A program made the position numbers and the translations under genes. A DNA stretch of 64,000 bases from HGM04593 sp045631905 (GTDB taxonomy: Bacteria > Bacteroidota > Bacteroidia > Bacteroidales > Bacteroidaceae). Location: NCBI GenBank assembly GCA_045631905.1, contig JAZQVO010000012.1, positions 8,227-72,226 on the forward strand, written 5' to 3'. Position 1 is the first letter of the stretch. The number at the start of each line of letters is the position of its first letter. Below, piece by piece: positions 41,289-50,701 of the stretch. Below the pieces are notes generated by a model that made no database searches, was not told the DNA's origin, and worked only from the letters and a program-made list of their open reading frames with translations.

Positions 41289-41768
41289 TTATTGTATCTC
41301 GTCGAATGCAGGCAGTTTCTCGGTTATCTCCACAGGCAACTCGCTCACACGCACAAATGTCTGTGTCTCTTCAAACTCCTTGCTATCGACCACAAGTTCC
41401 AAAGCGCTCTCGTACAAGGCTTTCACTATATACACATTGTTCCACTCACCCATGCCGTTGTCGTACTTTCCTTTGAGAATATCGCCTTTGTAATAATCCT
41501 CCTCTATTGTATAGGTACCTGTTTTAACCTCGGGCAACATGCTGTTATATGTTTGATAGATTCTGAATTTTCTATCTTTACGGATAAATTCAATATACAC
41601 CATAGGTTGTTCTGTGGCTGTACCGCTCCAAGCATGAAGTTTCCATATACCTGCAATATTGTTGGGCGTAACGTCGAGCGTAGTCACCTTTGTTTCATCG
41701 TCGTCGCTACATGCTTGAAAAGGCATAACCAACAGCAGGAGCATCATTAATTTGAAAATATTTTTCAT
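41289..41768 (-). CDS. small lipocalin-like lipoprotein
   Basis: A 159-residue lipoprotein: signal peptide with lipobox PFQAC (Cys20) followed by SDDDE, the acidic/serine pattern that in Bacteroidota favours export to the outer surface. The mature part starts with a spacer, then NIAGIWKLHAWSG and alternating strands (YIEFIRKDRKFRIYQTY, TGTYTIEEDYYKGDILKGKYD), which resembles the lipocalin-like small beta-barrel families. The ligand is unknown. It is the last gene of the SusC operon, 27 bases after the DUF1573 gene, and precedes the terminator. Confidence 0.75.
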   Translation of the reverse strand: MKNIFKLMMLLLLVMPFQACSDDDETKVTTLDVTPNNIAGIWKLHAWSGTATEQPMVYIEFIRKDRKFRIYQTYNSMLPEVKTGTYTIEEDYYKGDILKGKYDNGMGEWNNVYIVKALYESALELVVDSKEFEETQTFVRVSELPVEITEKLPAFDEIQ

Positions 41769-41795
41769 ATCGGTTCCTTATTTTTTATTCTTTGT

Positions 41796-42575
41796 TTATT
41801 CTATTGTAACTTTTATTGTACGTGTCGAGATGTTTCCCGTAACCCCTTCTACCAGAAAAGAGAAGTTTTTTACACCGTCGGGCCTATCGCCTTTTATCCC
41901 AAGCACGATATCCCCCTCCTCGCCGGGTTCTATCACCTGCGGTTCGGTAGCAAACGTCGCATACGAGGGCAACAACTGCGCCGACAACCTTAAAGGCACA
42001 GTGCCCACATTTGCACACACTATTCTGGCCTCCGTGCGCCCTTTTGTAAAGGTCGCACTCTTTCGTTTAAGCCTCAACGCCCCCATCTTAACAGGCAGAT
42101 GACTCCACTCATCAATATCGACCACATTGCCCAATATTGTGAGCTTGGCAACAGGCCTGTTACCCGAACAAGAGGTATATACAAAAGCGTTTGTATCTAT
42201 TGTGCCCGAGCGACCCTTAGGGTTATATGTTACAACCACCTGCGAGGTGTCACCCGGTTCCACGGGCTCTGTTGCATGTGTTGCGCCCGTACAACCACAG
42301 TGTGTTGTCACCTTGGTTATTGTCACAGGCTCCTCACCAACATTTACAAAGTCAAAAACCACACGACGAGGCGAGTCGCTTTCATATATAGTACCTATAT
42401 TCTCGCAACTCCTTACAAAGCGGAGTATGCGCAAAGCCGACGGGTGCAAGGCCGGGTTGAGTACAGAATCCATGGTTTCGCGCGAGCGAAAAGTCTTCAC
42501 CTGCGCACACACAGGCAACGCAAGCACGAAGAGTACCACCGTTGCCAGCATGTATACCACTATTCTTTTACTCAT
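41796..42575 (-). CDS. DUF1573 domain protein, exported
   Basis: A 259-residue secreted protein; signal peptide (start MSKRIVVYML, cleavage near VCA-QV at about residue 24). The central section (VVFDFVNVGEEPVTITKVTTHCGCTGATH, quoted here in part as residues about 60-90, then PGDTSQVVVTYNPKGRSG) is the immunoglobulin-like DUF1573 domain with its conserved Cys-Gly-Cys. A second, less conserved sandwich follows (about 150-255). Starting at ATG 42575 leaves 11 bases to the S8 peptidase stop; the frame is open to 42596. DUF1573 proteins are often cell-surface or periplasmic; a role here as a cofactor of the peptidase or binding proteins is only inferred from the operon. Confidence 0.8.
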   Translation of the reverse strand: MSKRIVVYMLATVVLFVLALPVCAQVKTFRSRETMDSVLNPALHPSALRILRFVRSCENIGTIYESDSPRRVVFDFVNVGEEPVTITKVTTHCGCTGATHATEPVEPGDTSQVVVTYNPKGRSGTIDTNAFVYTSCSGNRPVAKLTILGNVVDIDEWSHLPVKMGALRLKRKSATFTKGRTEARIVCANVGTVPLRLSAQLLPSYATFATEPQVIEPGEEGDIVLGIKGDRPDGVKNFSFLVEGVTGNISTRTIKVTIE

Positions 42576-42586
42576 AATAATCTCGT

Positions 42587-44638
42587 TTACAGCCAACCAC
42601 TATTGTTGGCATTCTTACGTACAGTAACCGTTATCACATGGTCGGTGCCATCTACCGTAACGGTGGCACGGGTTACACCCTCGGCCACACCTGTTACTTT
42701 AAGAACAGTACCTTCGACAACAGCTGTCGCCACCGAGGTATCGGCTATCTCACATGTATAGGTTTTGCTCTCACCCTCAACAAAATAACGTGCAAGGTCT
42801 ATGGTATAAACCTTCTCGCTGTTTCCTTTTGCAGGGGCTGTATATATATTAGGCAAAAACATCTCACGACCACTGCTCTCTATGGCTTCGAGCAACGCGG
42901 CCGCGTTTATCATAGAGCCCATCTTGCCACGATACTTGCCCAAATCGACAGAATGAAGCTTTGCACTCATGGTGTGGTTGCGACAATACTTCTTGGTACC
43001 TGTAAAATAGCTGTTGATATCGTCGGCAGTCTCCTTCACGAGAGCAACAAACTCCTCCTGTGTAAAGTGACGGCGCAACTGCACGGCATAAGAGAGGCCG
43101 AGCGCAATAACACCCGATACGTGGGGACAAGCCATAGAAGTTCCCTCGTAGAAACCATAGCGAGGCTCACCCTCCTCAACAAGAGTAGAATATATCATAC
43201 CACCGTTATCATAATCCGAGCCGGGCAAAGCATAATAATCGCCATCGCCACCGGGAGCCGCGATATCGTTACCGGGACCATAGTTGGTATAGGAAGAGGG
43301 GGTATAATCGGCGGCAAGAGCCGTTACACAGATACATTTAGAGTAGGCACCGGGGAACGAAGCCGCTGCGGCATACTCGTTACCCGAAGCATATACCACG
43401 ATACCACCGTCGATGACACCGTTGGGAGAACCTGCGTTGGCAATAAAATAGTCTATCGCCTCTTTTTCGAGCGGATAGAGAGCGGCCCACTCTTTCTCGG
43501 TTGCAGGGCCGGGATAGTAATCGACGGGGTTTACCTCCGACGACAGATAGCCCCAACTACACTGCATAATGACAGCACCATTATCGGCCGCATACTTCAT
43601 AGCCTTAGCCTCGTTTACAAGTGTCGATTGAAACTCATCGTCGAACAGCTGGCACGACATAATCTTGACACCGGGCTTACCTGCCGCCGCATCGCCACCT
43701 GCAATACCGCAACCACCCTTACCGTTATTATTAACAGCCGCGATGGTTCCTGCAACGTGTGTTCCGTGACCTGTACCGTTGGAGCCTGTTACCGATATAT
43801 AAGAGCGGTCGGTTGCAAAGTTATAACCATAGCGGTCGCCCTTGTAGCCATTACCGTCGGCATCAACGTCGGAATAATACTCCTCGGCCTCGTTCACCCA
43901 CATATTATCGAACAAATCCTCGTGATACCACATTACACCCTCGTCGAGCACAGCCACGATGATTGAGGGGTCGCCTGTACACTTTTTCCAAGCCTCCTCG
44001 CAACCAACATCGCAACCTGCAATACTTTTTGCCCACTCTTGCTCAAAATCGTAACCACCACGGTTAATGTAGCTCCACTGCGAGGGGAGAGCAGGGTCGT
44101 TAAAGGGATACTCGCCTGTACTTAATGCCGACTCCACGCTTTTTACTATATCGGCTGTAATGGCCGACGATTTACGAGCATCGGCACGATATATCTTGCG
44201 GTTGCACTGAACCTTTGATACCTCGCCAAGACGAGATATGCGCTCCAAGGCCTCTTGCAGGTTTACATTCTTATCGAACGACACCTGATACCACAAGTGC
44301 ATCTGAGCCTCACGGGCACGCTCCTCGGTGCGTTTATCCACGGGGAACACCCTCTCGAACTTGTAGGCGTTGAGAATGTCGAGCACCTCGTCGGTGGAGG
44401 GTATGCCCGAACGGGTTTTCAAGCCTCCTGCCACACGTGTCGTGGCAAGATTGTCGAGAATATCGGTCATCTCGGGAGCAAACTTCACAAGAAGCTCACC
44501 CTCAACAGCTCCGGCAGGAACCTCTACCTCGTTACCGCTGTCGGGCACGGAGGGCGTGGGAGCCACAATATCGCAGTCGGTACAAGATACCGCAAACATC
44601 ACAGCCAACAACGACACATATAGAAATATCTTTTTCAT
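42587..44638 (-). CDS. lipoprotein subtilisin-like serine peptidase (S8)
   Basis: A 683-residue peptidase with lipobox FAVSC (Cys19). Residues about 40-150 form a fervidolysin-type prodomain (GELLVKFAPEM ... SKVQCNRKIYRA). The S8 catalytic triad is complete: Asp232 in VAVLDEGVMWYHED, His291 in GTGHGTHVAGT and Ser501 in GTSMACPHVSG; the oxyanion Asn is in VVYASGNEYA. A C-terminal Ig-like (Big-type) module of about 80 residues (YTCEIADTSVATAVV...) ends the protein. Surface attachment suggests that it cuts extracellular protein, or processes its neighbour lipoproteins. It is the only recognisable hydrolase of the operon. Confidence 0.93.
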   Translation of the reverse strand: MKKIFLYVSLLAVMFAVSCTDCDIVAPTPSVPDSGNEVEVPAGAVEGELLVKFAPEMTDILDNLATTRVAGGLKTRSGIPSTDEVLDILNAYKFERVFPVDKRTEERAREAQMHLWYQVSFDKNVNLQEALERISRLGEVSKVQCNRKIYRADARKSSAITADIVKSVESALSTGEYPFNDPALPSQWSYINRGGYDFEQEWAKSIAGCDVGCEEAWKKCTGDPSIIVAVLDEGVMWYHEDLFDNMWVNEAEEYYSDVDADGNGYKGDRYGYNFATDRSYISVTGSNGTGHGTHVAGTIAAVNNNGKGGCGIAGGDAAAGKPGVKIMSCQLFDDEFQSTLVNEAKAMKYAADNGAVIMQCSWGYLSSEVNPVDYYPGPATEKEWAALYPLEKEAIDYFIANAGSPNGVIDGGIVVYASGNEYAAAASFPGAYSKCICVTALAADYTPSSYTNYGPGNDIAAPGGDGDYYALPGSDYDNGGMIYSTLVEEGEPRYGFYEGTSMACPHVSGVIALGLSYAVQLRRHFTQEEFVALVKETADDINSYFTGTKKYCRNHTMSAKLHSVDLGKYRGKMGSMINAAALLEAIESSGREMFLPNIYTAPAKGNSEKVYTIDLARYFVEGESKTYTCEIADTSVATAVVEGTVLKVTGVAEGVTRATVTVDGTDHVITVTVRKNANNSGWL

Positions 44639-44656
44639 ATCTTTTTCAAAATATTA

Positions 44657-46471
44657 TTATTTACTCTCTTCGTTATCCTCCTCTTTGCAATGCTCGTCAC
44701 CGCTACTCTCCTCCTTGTCGTTATCACCCTCTTCGGTGTCATCGCCTATCTCTTCTTTGAGCTCATACTTTGCTCTCAATTTGGGGAAAGCCGAGTAATA
44801 GTACTCAAAATTGGCAGGAGCATTATCGAAACCGGTCTTCTCGCCCTCGCTGTCGTAGCGTGGCGATGCGCTTGCACCACCGTAACTATCGCCCTCCTGC
44901 GGGAAGACAAGAGACTGTGGAACCCACTCCATGAGATAGGGGTGATAGAGTAACCACTCGGGCAGATTGCCTGTGAAGTAGTTGAGGTTTAGTTTAAGCA
45001 TCTTCATCTTGGGCAAGATGCGTGGCATCTGCTTGTCGGCAAGCCACAGTATGGTATCGCCTCCAAATGTATCTACATCGTCGGTGTTATATGCTCTCAC
45101 GCCATCTTCACCAACTGTAAAGTCGGGCAACTGACCCTCAAGATAACTTGTGTTCAAAGCGAGCTCCTCGAGATTCTCCCAGAGGAAGAGACGGCGCAAC
45201 TGGTTGTCGCCCTGTACGGAACTCTTAATATTCAAGCCTATACCATCGTCGTAGTTACCCTTGTCGGCAAGTTTGTTTACCGACTGCCAGCGACGGCAGT
45301 TTGTCATGCGCAATATTTTCAGTTTGGGGAAATTATCCTGATTGAGCATCGAAGGCACCTCGTCGAAGTTGTTCGATGTGAGGTCGAGCACCTCCAAGGT
45401 GCTACCCAACTTCACAAATTCAGAGGGCAACGACACCAAACCGCACGAGAACATCGTCAACTCCTTCAAATACTTTAACTCACAAATTTCGGGACCAAGG
45501 TCGATGCTCAGCAACATCGTACTGCGGTTCGACATTATGGAGAACTTCTCCAGATACTTCAAATGAACAATCTGCTTGGGCAACATCTCTTTTGTATCGA
45601 AGAAAGAGAACAATGCCTCACGAACACGACCTACCGCCTCGGGACAAGGCAAATCCTCGTCGGTTGCCTCCCACAGCTTAATTCCGTTCCAGTTGTCCAT
45701 GCGCTCGCTTGTATCCCACACCTCGACCGAGCTGTTTATGAGGTCGTATATGGTTACGAGCGCAATAGAGTCGCCGGCGCGGTTATCCTCAATCTTCACG
45801 GCAGCCTTCTGGCGCACGGTTATTACAGCCGGCTCACTCAACTCGTCCTCGCTGTTCAGCGGTACGAGATTAATCTCGGCAACGCGCTCCACGGGCTCAG
45901 AGTTCATCTTCCACTCAAAGCGCAGTTTCACGGTGCGAGGGCGGGCACCATAATCGAGTGTAACATCGGTCTTCTCTATGCTCAACCAATCGGTCTCAGG
46001 AGTAACGTAGTTAAATTCTGCTTTAAACTCGACATTAGTTGTAATCTCGGTTTCGAAGTAACGCTTATCGAAAAGTTCCGACGACTTTATCTCAATCTCC
46101 TTCTCCTTTACATTAATAGCCTTGGCAAAGCCTGTTTGATTTACAGTAAGTGTCTTTACCTCGTTCCCTGCCACGATTCTTATCTCGGCACTACGCATAT
46201 CGTTCACAAGCGATGAATCGACAAAAACCGTACATTCTGCCGAGCCGAAACCGTTTGCGGGAGAGACCGACACCCATGTAGCCGATGTTGCCGTATACCA
46301 CTCACCGGGAGCATTTACTACTATCTTATCAGAGCCTCCTTCGGCCGCCACGGTTACATTATCCATGTCGAGCGAAAAGACGGCAGGGCCGTTGTTGTCG
46401 CTGTCGCTACATGAACACACCATGAAGAGGCCTGCAACCAACCCTAATGTTATATTAAAAATCTTTTTCAT
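44657..46471 (-). CDS. BACON/leucine-rich-repeat surface lipoprotein with acidic tail
   Basis: A 604-residue lipoprotein (Cys21 in MVCSC, followed by SDSDN). After the signal peptide come BACON-like beta sandwiches: the first ends with VSVSPANGFGSAECTV (about residues 30-115), and the second spans about 120-225. Then follows an irregular leucine-rich-repeat region (about 240-530) with units such as LKYLKELTMFSCGLVSLPSE and LEVLDLTSNNFDEVPSML. The last 30 residues are almost wholly acidic (GDDTEEGDNDKEESSGDEH...). The build suggests a ligand-binding surface protein rather than an enzyme. It sits between the DUF4458/LRR lipoprotein gene and the S8 gene. Confidence 0.8.
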   Translation of the reverse strand: MKKIFNITLGLVAGLFMVCSCSDSDNNGPAVFSLDMDNVTVAAEGGSDKIVVNAPGEWYTATSATWVSVSPANGFGSAECTVFVDSSLVNDMRSAEIRIVAGNEVKTLTVNQTGFAKAINVKEKEIEIKSSELFDKRYFETEITTNVEFKAEFNYVTPETDWLSIEKTDVTLDYGARPRTVKLRFEWKMNSEPVERVAEINLVPLNSEDELSEPAVITVRQKAAVKIEDNRAGDSIALVTIYDLINSSVEVWDTSERMDNWNGIKLWEATDEDLPCPEAVGRVREALFSFFDTKEMLPKQIVHLKYLEKFSIMSNRSTMLLSIDLGPEICELKYLKELTMFSCGLVSLPSEFVKLGSTLEVLDLTSNNFDEVPSMLNQDNFPKLKILRMTNCRRWQSVNKLADKGNYDDGIGLNIKSSVQGDNQLRRLFLWENLEELALNTSYLEGQLPDFTVGEDGVRAYNTDDVDTFGGDTILWLADKQMPRILPKMKMLKLNLNYFTGNLPEWLLYHPYLMEWVPQSLVFPQEGDSYGGASASPRYDSEGEKTGFDNAPANFEYYYSAFPKLRAKYELKEEIGDDTEEGDNDKEESSGDEHCKEEDNEESK

Positions 46472-46492
46472 CTTTCGGTAATATTATTAAGG

Positions 46493-49147
46493 TTAATCCT
46501 CTAACTCCAACACATCGCAACCACGAATATCCTGTGTCTTGTCGTACACAAACAACATATATCCATAGTATATATAATCACAAATCTCCGATACGTTTAT
46601 CGTAATATTGGGGTTGTCGGCCACCTCAAGATAGAAGAGGTTATATGGCATGGTATCCTCAACCTTACGAATATCGTTACCACCCATGAGAAGATAGCGC
46701 AAACCTATGTGTTGCCATATACCGGTGGGCCACTCGAGCATGCAACGGTTACCGTTCTCGTCGCTCTGGTGACGAATGAAGTAACGCGCAAGACCCGAAA
46801 CGCTCAAAGGCTGTGTGGGGAAGTGGTCGAAGCTGTTGTAGCTTATGTCGATACCGGTGAGATAGGGGAGGTTGCGAGCATAAAAATCGTCGGTAAGTTC
46901 TGTGAGGCTGTTGTAGCTCAAATCTATCGCCTCCAAAAGATAGGCTTTATCACCCTTCAACGCCCCCTCGGGAATCTCAGTCATGCCGTTACCCGACAGC
47001 ACAAGATAACCCATGGGAGAGTTTTTCTTGAAAAGTATGCCGGGGAAGGTCTTTAAGTTATTGTGAGAAAGGTTCACCTGCTGAACATTCAAGCCTTTAA
47101 AATCGTCGCCGTTCTCAAACTCGCTTATCTTGTTGTGAGAGAAGTTTATCGAGGGGCATATATACACCGATTTTGCGTTGAAGATATCGGGGAACACCTC
47201 TATCTCGTTGTGGCTTGCACTGAAACTTTCCAGCTGTGTGTAACCACAGAAATAACCGTTGATATTGGGTATTCTCTTTATTTTGTTATAGTCAAGATAC
47301 ACCTTGGCAAGGTTTATCTCTTTGCCGAAGGCATGGAGTTTCTCTATCTGGTTGTTGGTACAGTCGAGCAGACCGAGTTTCTTCATCTTCTTGAGATATT
47401 TGCACTCGGGGAACTCTTTCAGGTTGTTGTAACCCATGTATATACCCTGAATTTTTTCACCGCTCTTACCCTCGATAAGGCCTATCCAGTTTTCGAGCAG
47501 TGTTTCTGCCGAGATACCCTTCATGCAGGCTACGTTAAGTATCAGCAACTCGGGGATTTGCGAGAGCATATCCATGGGGAGGGTATTCATCTCGGGACAG
47601 TTGTATATCTCTACGTCAGTGAGGTTGGTAAAATTCTCCCAACTCCAAGAATCCTCTTCGTCGGCATATTTATGACCTTCATCTATGTCGTCGACAAAGA
47701 AATTATCACTCTTGATGGGTGAGTTGGCAATAAAGAACTGACTCAACTGTGTACAGCGCATCAAAGCCTTTGATATACCTGTGATTTGGTTGGTCTTGTC
47801 GCCAAACTGTATGGCTTTTGTCTGCACACCCTTCAAAAGAGGTTTCTCGTTTTTGTCGAGCTCTATGGTCTTTTGCCAATCTTTTGACAAGAACGTACGA
47901 AAATCGACCTCGAGATTGTTCTTCTCGTAGTCGGAACGAACAGCCAACTTCTGTTCGTCGCTCATGTTGGGGAAGATGTGACCACCAAGCTGTTCGGAGT
48001 GACTGCCAAGGTACAATATCTCCAGGTCGGTGAGCTGACCTATTGCCGAAGGCACAACACCCTTGGCGCCGAAGCCCTCCAAAGAGATAGTTGCCACACG
48101 ACCATCGCTATGCAACTGCACACCGGGCTGATCGCCCCACAGGTCAATATCCTTGTTAAAATACCAGTTACTGCCCACAGGTTCCACTATACCTGCATAC
48201 TTCCAGTTGGGGCCATCGAGAGCCTCCCAAATTTCTTTGAGAGCAATATAGTCCTTTATGCGCTCTTCGGTACCTTTTATATCGAAAGGCACATCTACCT
48301 CCTTCGACAACTCATTATCGACAACGGTAAAGGTTTTGTCGGTGGTGTTGTATACCTCGCCAAGCTGTTTGGTTGCCTTTTTATCGGAGTAGGCTGTGAA
48401 GCTGTACACCTTATAATTACCGGCGGGCAACCAAAAAACAGAGTCGCAACGCAGATAAGATGTCTCGCTGTTGCCCTTCTCCTCTGTCGCATCGTTGTTA
48501 AAGTCGAAAACATGCTTTGTGGTAATCTTCTCCAAGGTTGTCTTTTCGAGAGTAAAGAGATTCTGCACGGTAACATCTATCGACAGGATATTGCTCATGG
48601 GGAAAGAGTTATCCTCCTCGGTAGCAGAGGCACGTGTCAAAGCCTCGGCAATATTCTTTGTCACTTTGAATGTAACCTGTCCGCGACCTTTTACTGCAAC
48701 AGATATATTTTTTGTAACAAGACCACCCGATACTACGGTTATATTGCCGTTGTTCACATCGGACGATATAAGTTCCTCGTCTCTTTGGTTATACAAAGTG
48801 TAACCGATGAGTTTATAGTCGCCCGCAATAAGTTTCATTTTATCGCTGCGCAAACCAAACTCGGCATTATCCTCGTTGTATGAGTTGAGCAACAAGGTTT
48901 GCGATATTGTCGATTTTGCACCGTTCAACAACACCTTTATCTTGTGAGCTTCGGCCAACCTGTCGAGCTGTTGCAAAGCACGAGTCTTGGCACCTTGCCC
49001 CTCGACCGATTCGTTCTTGTATAGCTTGAACTGCACATAACCGTACAATTCGGTGGGTTGCGCCGAATCATCGTCGGAACAACCGACCAAGCCCATTGCC
49101 ATGAAGGCAAAGAGCAAGGTCAATAGGTATAAATTCTTCTTATTCAT
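46493..49147 (-). CDS. DUF4458 and leucine-rich-repeat surface lipoprotein
   Basis: An 884-residue lipoprotein, Cys23 in GLVGC followed by SDDDS. The N-terminal half begins with the DUF4458-like segment (LYGYVQFKLYKNES) and additional sandwich-like regions up to about residue 300. A leucine-rich-repeat stretch (about 340-850) has units with the asparagine ladder: LGLLDCTNNQIEKL, VYLDYNKIKRIPN, VNLSHNNLKTFPG, IDLSYNSLTELTD, IDISYNSFDHFPT. No catalytic motif is visible. It is the largest binding-type protein in the operon after SusC, and its LRR part is related in pattern to the next gene's. Confidence 0.8.
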   Translation of the reverse strand: MNKKNLYLLTLLFAFMAMGLVGCSDDDSAQPTELYGYVQFKLYKNESVEGQGAKTRALQQLDRLAEAHKIKVLLNGAKSTISQTLLLNSYNEDNAEFGLRSDKMKLIAGDYKLIGYTLYNQRDEELISSDVNNGNITVVSGGLVTKNISVAVKGRGQVTFKVTKNIAEALTRASATEEDNSFPMSNILSIDVTVQNLFTLEKTTLEKITTKHVFDFNNDATEEKGNSETSYLRCDSVFWLPAGNYKVYSFTAYSDKKATKQLGEVYNTTDKTFTVVDNELSKEVDVPFDIKGTEERIKDYIALKEIWEALDGPNWKYAGIVEPVGSNWYFNKDIDLWGDQPGVQLHSDGRVATISLEGFGAKGVVPSAIGQLTDLEILYLGSHSEQLGGHIFPNMSDEQKLAVRSDYEKNNLEVDFRTFLSKDWQKTIELDKNEKPLLKGVQTKAIQFGDKTNQITGISKALMRCTQLSQFFIANSPIKSDNFFVDDIDEGHKYADEEDSWSWENFTNLTDVEIYNCPEMNTLPMDMLSQIPELLILNVACMKGISAETLLENWIGLIEGKSGEKIQGIYMGYNNLKEFPECKYLKKMKKLGLLDCTNNQIEKLHAFGKEINLAKVYLDYNKIKRIPNINGYFCGYTQLESFSASHNEIEVFPDIFNAKSVYICPSINFSHNKISEFENGDDFKGLNVQQVNLSHNNLKTFPGILFKKNSPMGYLVLSGNGMTEIPEGALKGDKAYLLEAIDLSYNSLTELTDDFYARNLPYLTGIDISYNSFDHFPTQPLSVSGLARYFIRHQSDENGNRCMLEWPTGIWQHIGLRYLLMGGNDIRKVEDTMPYNLFYLEVADNPNITINVSEICDYIYYGYMLFVYDKTQDIRGCDVLELED

Positions 49148-49164
49148 TTATCCTCAATCTTAAA

Positions 49165-50682
49165 TCAGTTATTAACCGGCAAAACAACAAGAGCCTTCTT
49201 GTTTACATTGTTTATGTGCAGACGCATGACAGTCGGCTTGGTAATTCCGGCTGTGGGTACCTTGAATTTTATTATGTAGTAACCCTCGCTGTTCTTGCTC
49301 TTAGAGGGAGAGCCCCAGCTACGCACACTCACCTCGCCTTTATCGTCGTAGATGCTGAAACCGCCACCGTACCACTCGTCGTCGGTGTATAGTGTGTTCA
49401 CCTCGTATTTTACACCGGGAGTACCTGTGAAGGTGTATACCTCGGTGATACCAAGCTCGCTGCTCACCCAGTCGTAAATTTCGCCCGAGGTTATTTGCTC
49501 GCATGCAACTTTCTCGCCTGCCTCGGTTACAATATCGAAGCCTTCGGCTGCATGCAGATCCTTCTGGGTTACCTCCATCACAACATAGTCGAGATGCGAA
49601 TCGACAAAGGTCACGGCATCTTCTGCACCGTTGAGCTCGGCTACAAAGCTATCATATATACCCGAAGGCACGGCAAAAATATATGCCTTACGAGAACGGG
49701 CATCTTTGCCGGGAGTAAAGGGGGTGGCAGTAATGGTAACCTCCGATTGGTTGTCGCCACCCTGCTCGGCAAGCAACCAAGCGTTGTCGTCTATGGTTAT
49801 TGAACCATCTTTCCCCTCCGACGCAAACAGGATTTTACAGTCGTAGTTGAAACAGCACAAAGAGTAGAGCATGCTGTTCTCTACGAGAATATCTTCCGAA
49901 GCACCCTCGAGCGAGGTTGCCGAGTTGCGGAAGGTTTTTCCGTCGAGAGAGAGCTCCCAGTCCCAAGGCGAGTTTGCACCCGTGATGAGCATCTTTTCAG
50001 GCGACATACCTTTATATATTATTGGGTATGCAACCTCCACCGTGCCATCGTTGCTTGCGAGCACCATCTCGCCCTCCATGGCAAAAGGCACATTCTCTTC
50101 GAGCACGTTTAATGTGTATGAGCCGTTATACAACTGGGGCTCTCCTATCCACGAGGGATACGACTTTATTCCGCAGTTGTAATTTGCATCGATGCTTATG
50201 GTAGTCGATGTGCCGTTGCCCATCTCTATTGATTTGAGCACCTCGCCATCTTCGCCTTTTATATTGGTTACCTGCTTTTGAGCATGGCGATAGATAGAGC
50301 CGTAGTAATACTCTTTATCGCCATAAACAAAGGTTATGCCTGCCGAAGCAGCTTCGAAGGTGCGGGCATCGTTGGTAATCTTCATGTACACGGTGTGAGT
50401 ACCGGCTTCGCCACGCAGGTCGTTAAAGTAAAAACCATCTTCGGTTGCCGAGAAGAGCACCCACATCTTGTCCGAGACAAGACGCCAAGAGGTGTTGCTG
50501 TTAAACTCTATTGTGGTAATAATTTGCTCCTTGCTGTCGAGCTCTGCCATGTCATAAGGCTCGGCGTTCAACACTTTAAGGCTGGGCTCCGCCACAGAGT
50601 CGTCATCGCTCGAACAAGCAACAAAACCACAAACAGCAAAGGCTAACAGGCCTGTCAAGAGTATATTTTTAATATTCTTCAT
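49165..50682 (-). CDS. DUF5003-type surface lipoprotein
   Basis: A 505-residue lipoprotein with lipobox FVAC (Cys23) and the run SSDDDS behind it. The mature part is beta-rich with repeated strand-turn patterns, including a segment like a BACON or fibronectin domain (TSWRLVSDKMWVLFSATEDG) and a second sandwich (about 300-400). It resembles the DUF5003 family, which appears near SusC/SusD in Bacteroidales. A glycan- or protein-binding role is likely from context but not shown. Gaps to its neighbours are 17 and 19 bases. Confidence 0.7.
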   Translation of the reverse strand: MKNIKNILLTGLLAFAVCGFVACSSDDDSVAEPSLKVLNAEPYDMAELDSKEQIITTIEFNSNTSWRLVSDKMWVLFSATEDGFYFNDLRGEAGTHTVYMKITNDARTFEAASAGITFVYGDKEYYYGSIYRHAQKQVTNIKGEDGEVLKSIEMGNGTSTTISIDANYNCGIKSYPSWIGEPQLYNGSYTLNVLEENVPFAMEGEMVLASNDGTVEVAYPIIYKGMSPEKMLITGANSPWDWELSLDGKTFRNSATSLEGASEDILVENSMLYSLCCFNYDCKILFASEGKDGSITIDDNAWLLAEQGGDNQSEVTITATPFTPGKDARSRKAYIFAVPSGIYDSFVAELNGAEDAVTFVDSHLDYVVMEVTQKDLHAAEGFDIVTEAGEKVACEQITSGEIYDWVSSELGITEVYTFTGTPGVKYEVNTLYTDDEWYGGGFSIYDDKGEVSVRSWGSPSKSKNSEGYYIIKFKVPTAGITKPTVMRLHINNVNKKALVVLPVNN

Positions 50683-50701
50683 ATCTGTTTGATTTATATC
50701 A

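Noticed and set aside
42638..43966. A 442-codon plus-strand frame opposite the S8 peptidase
   Set aside because: It overlaps the complete catalytic domain on the other strand, and its translation has no signal peptide, domain or plausible start context.
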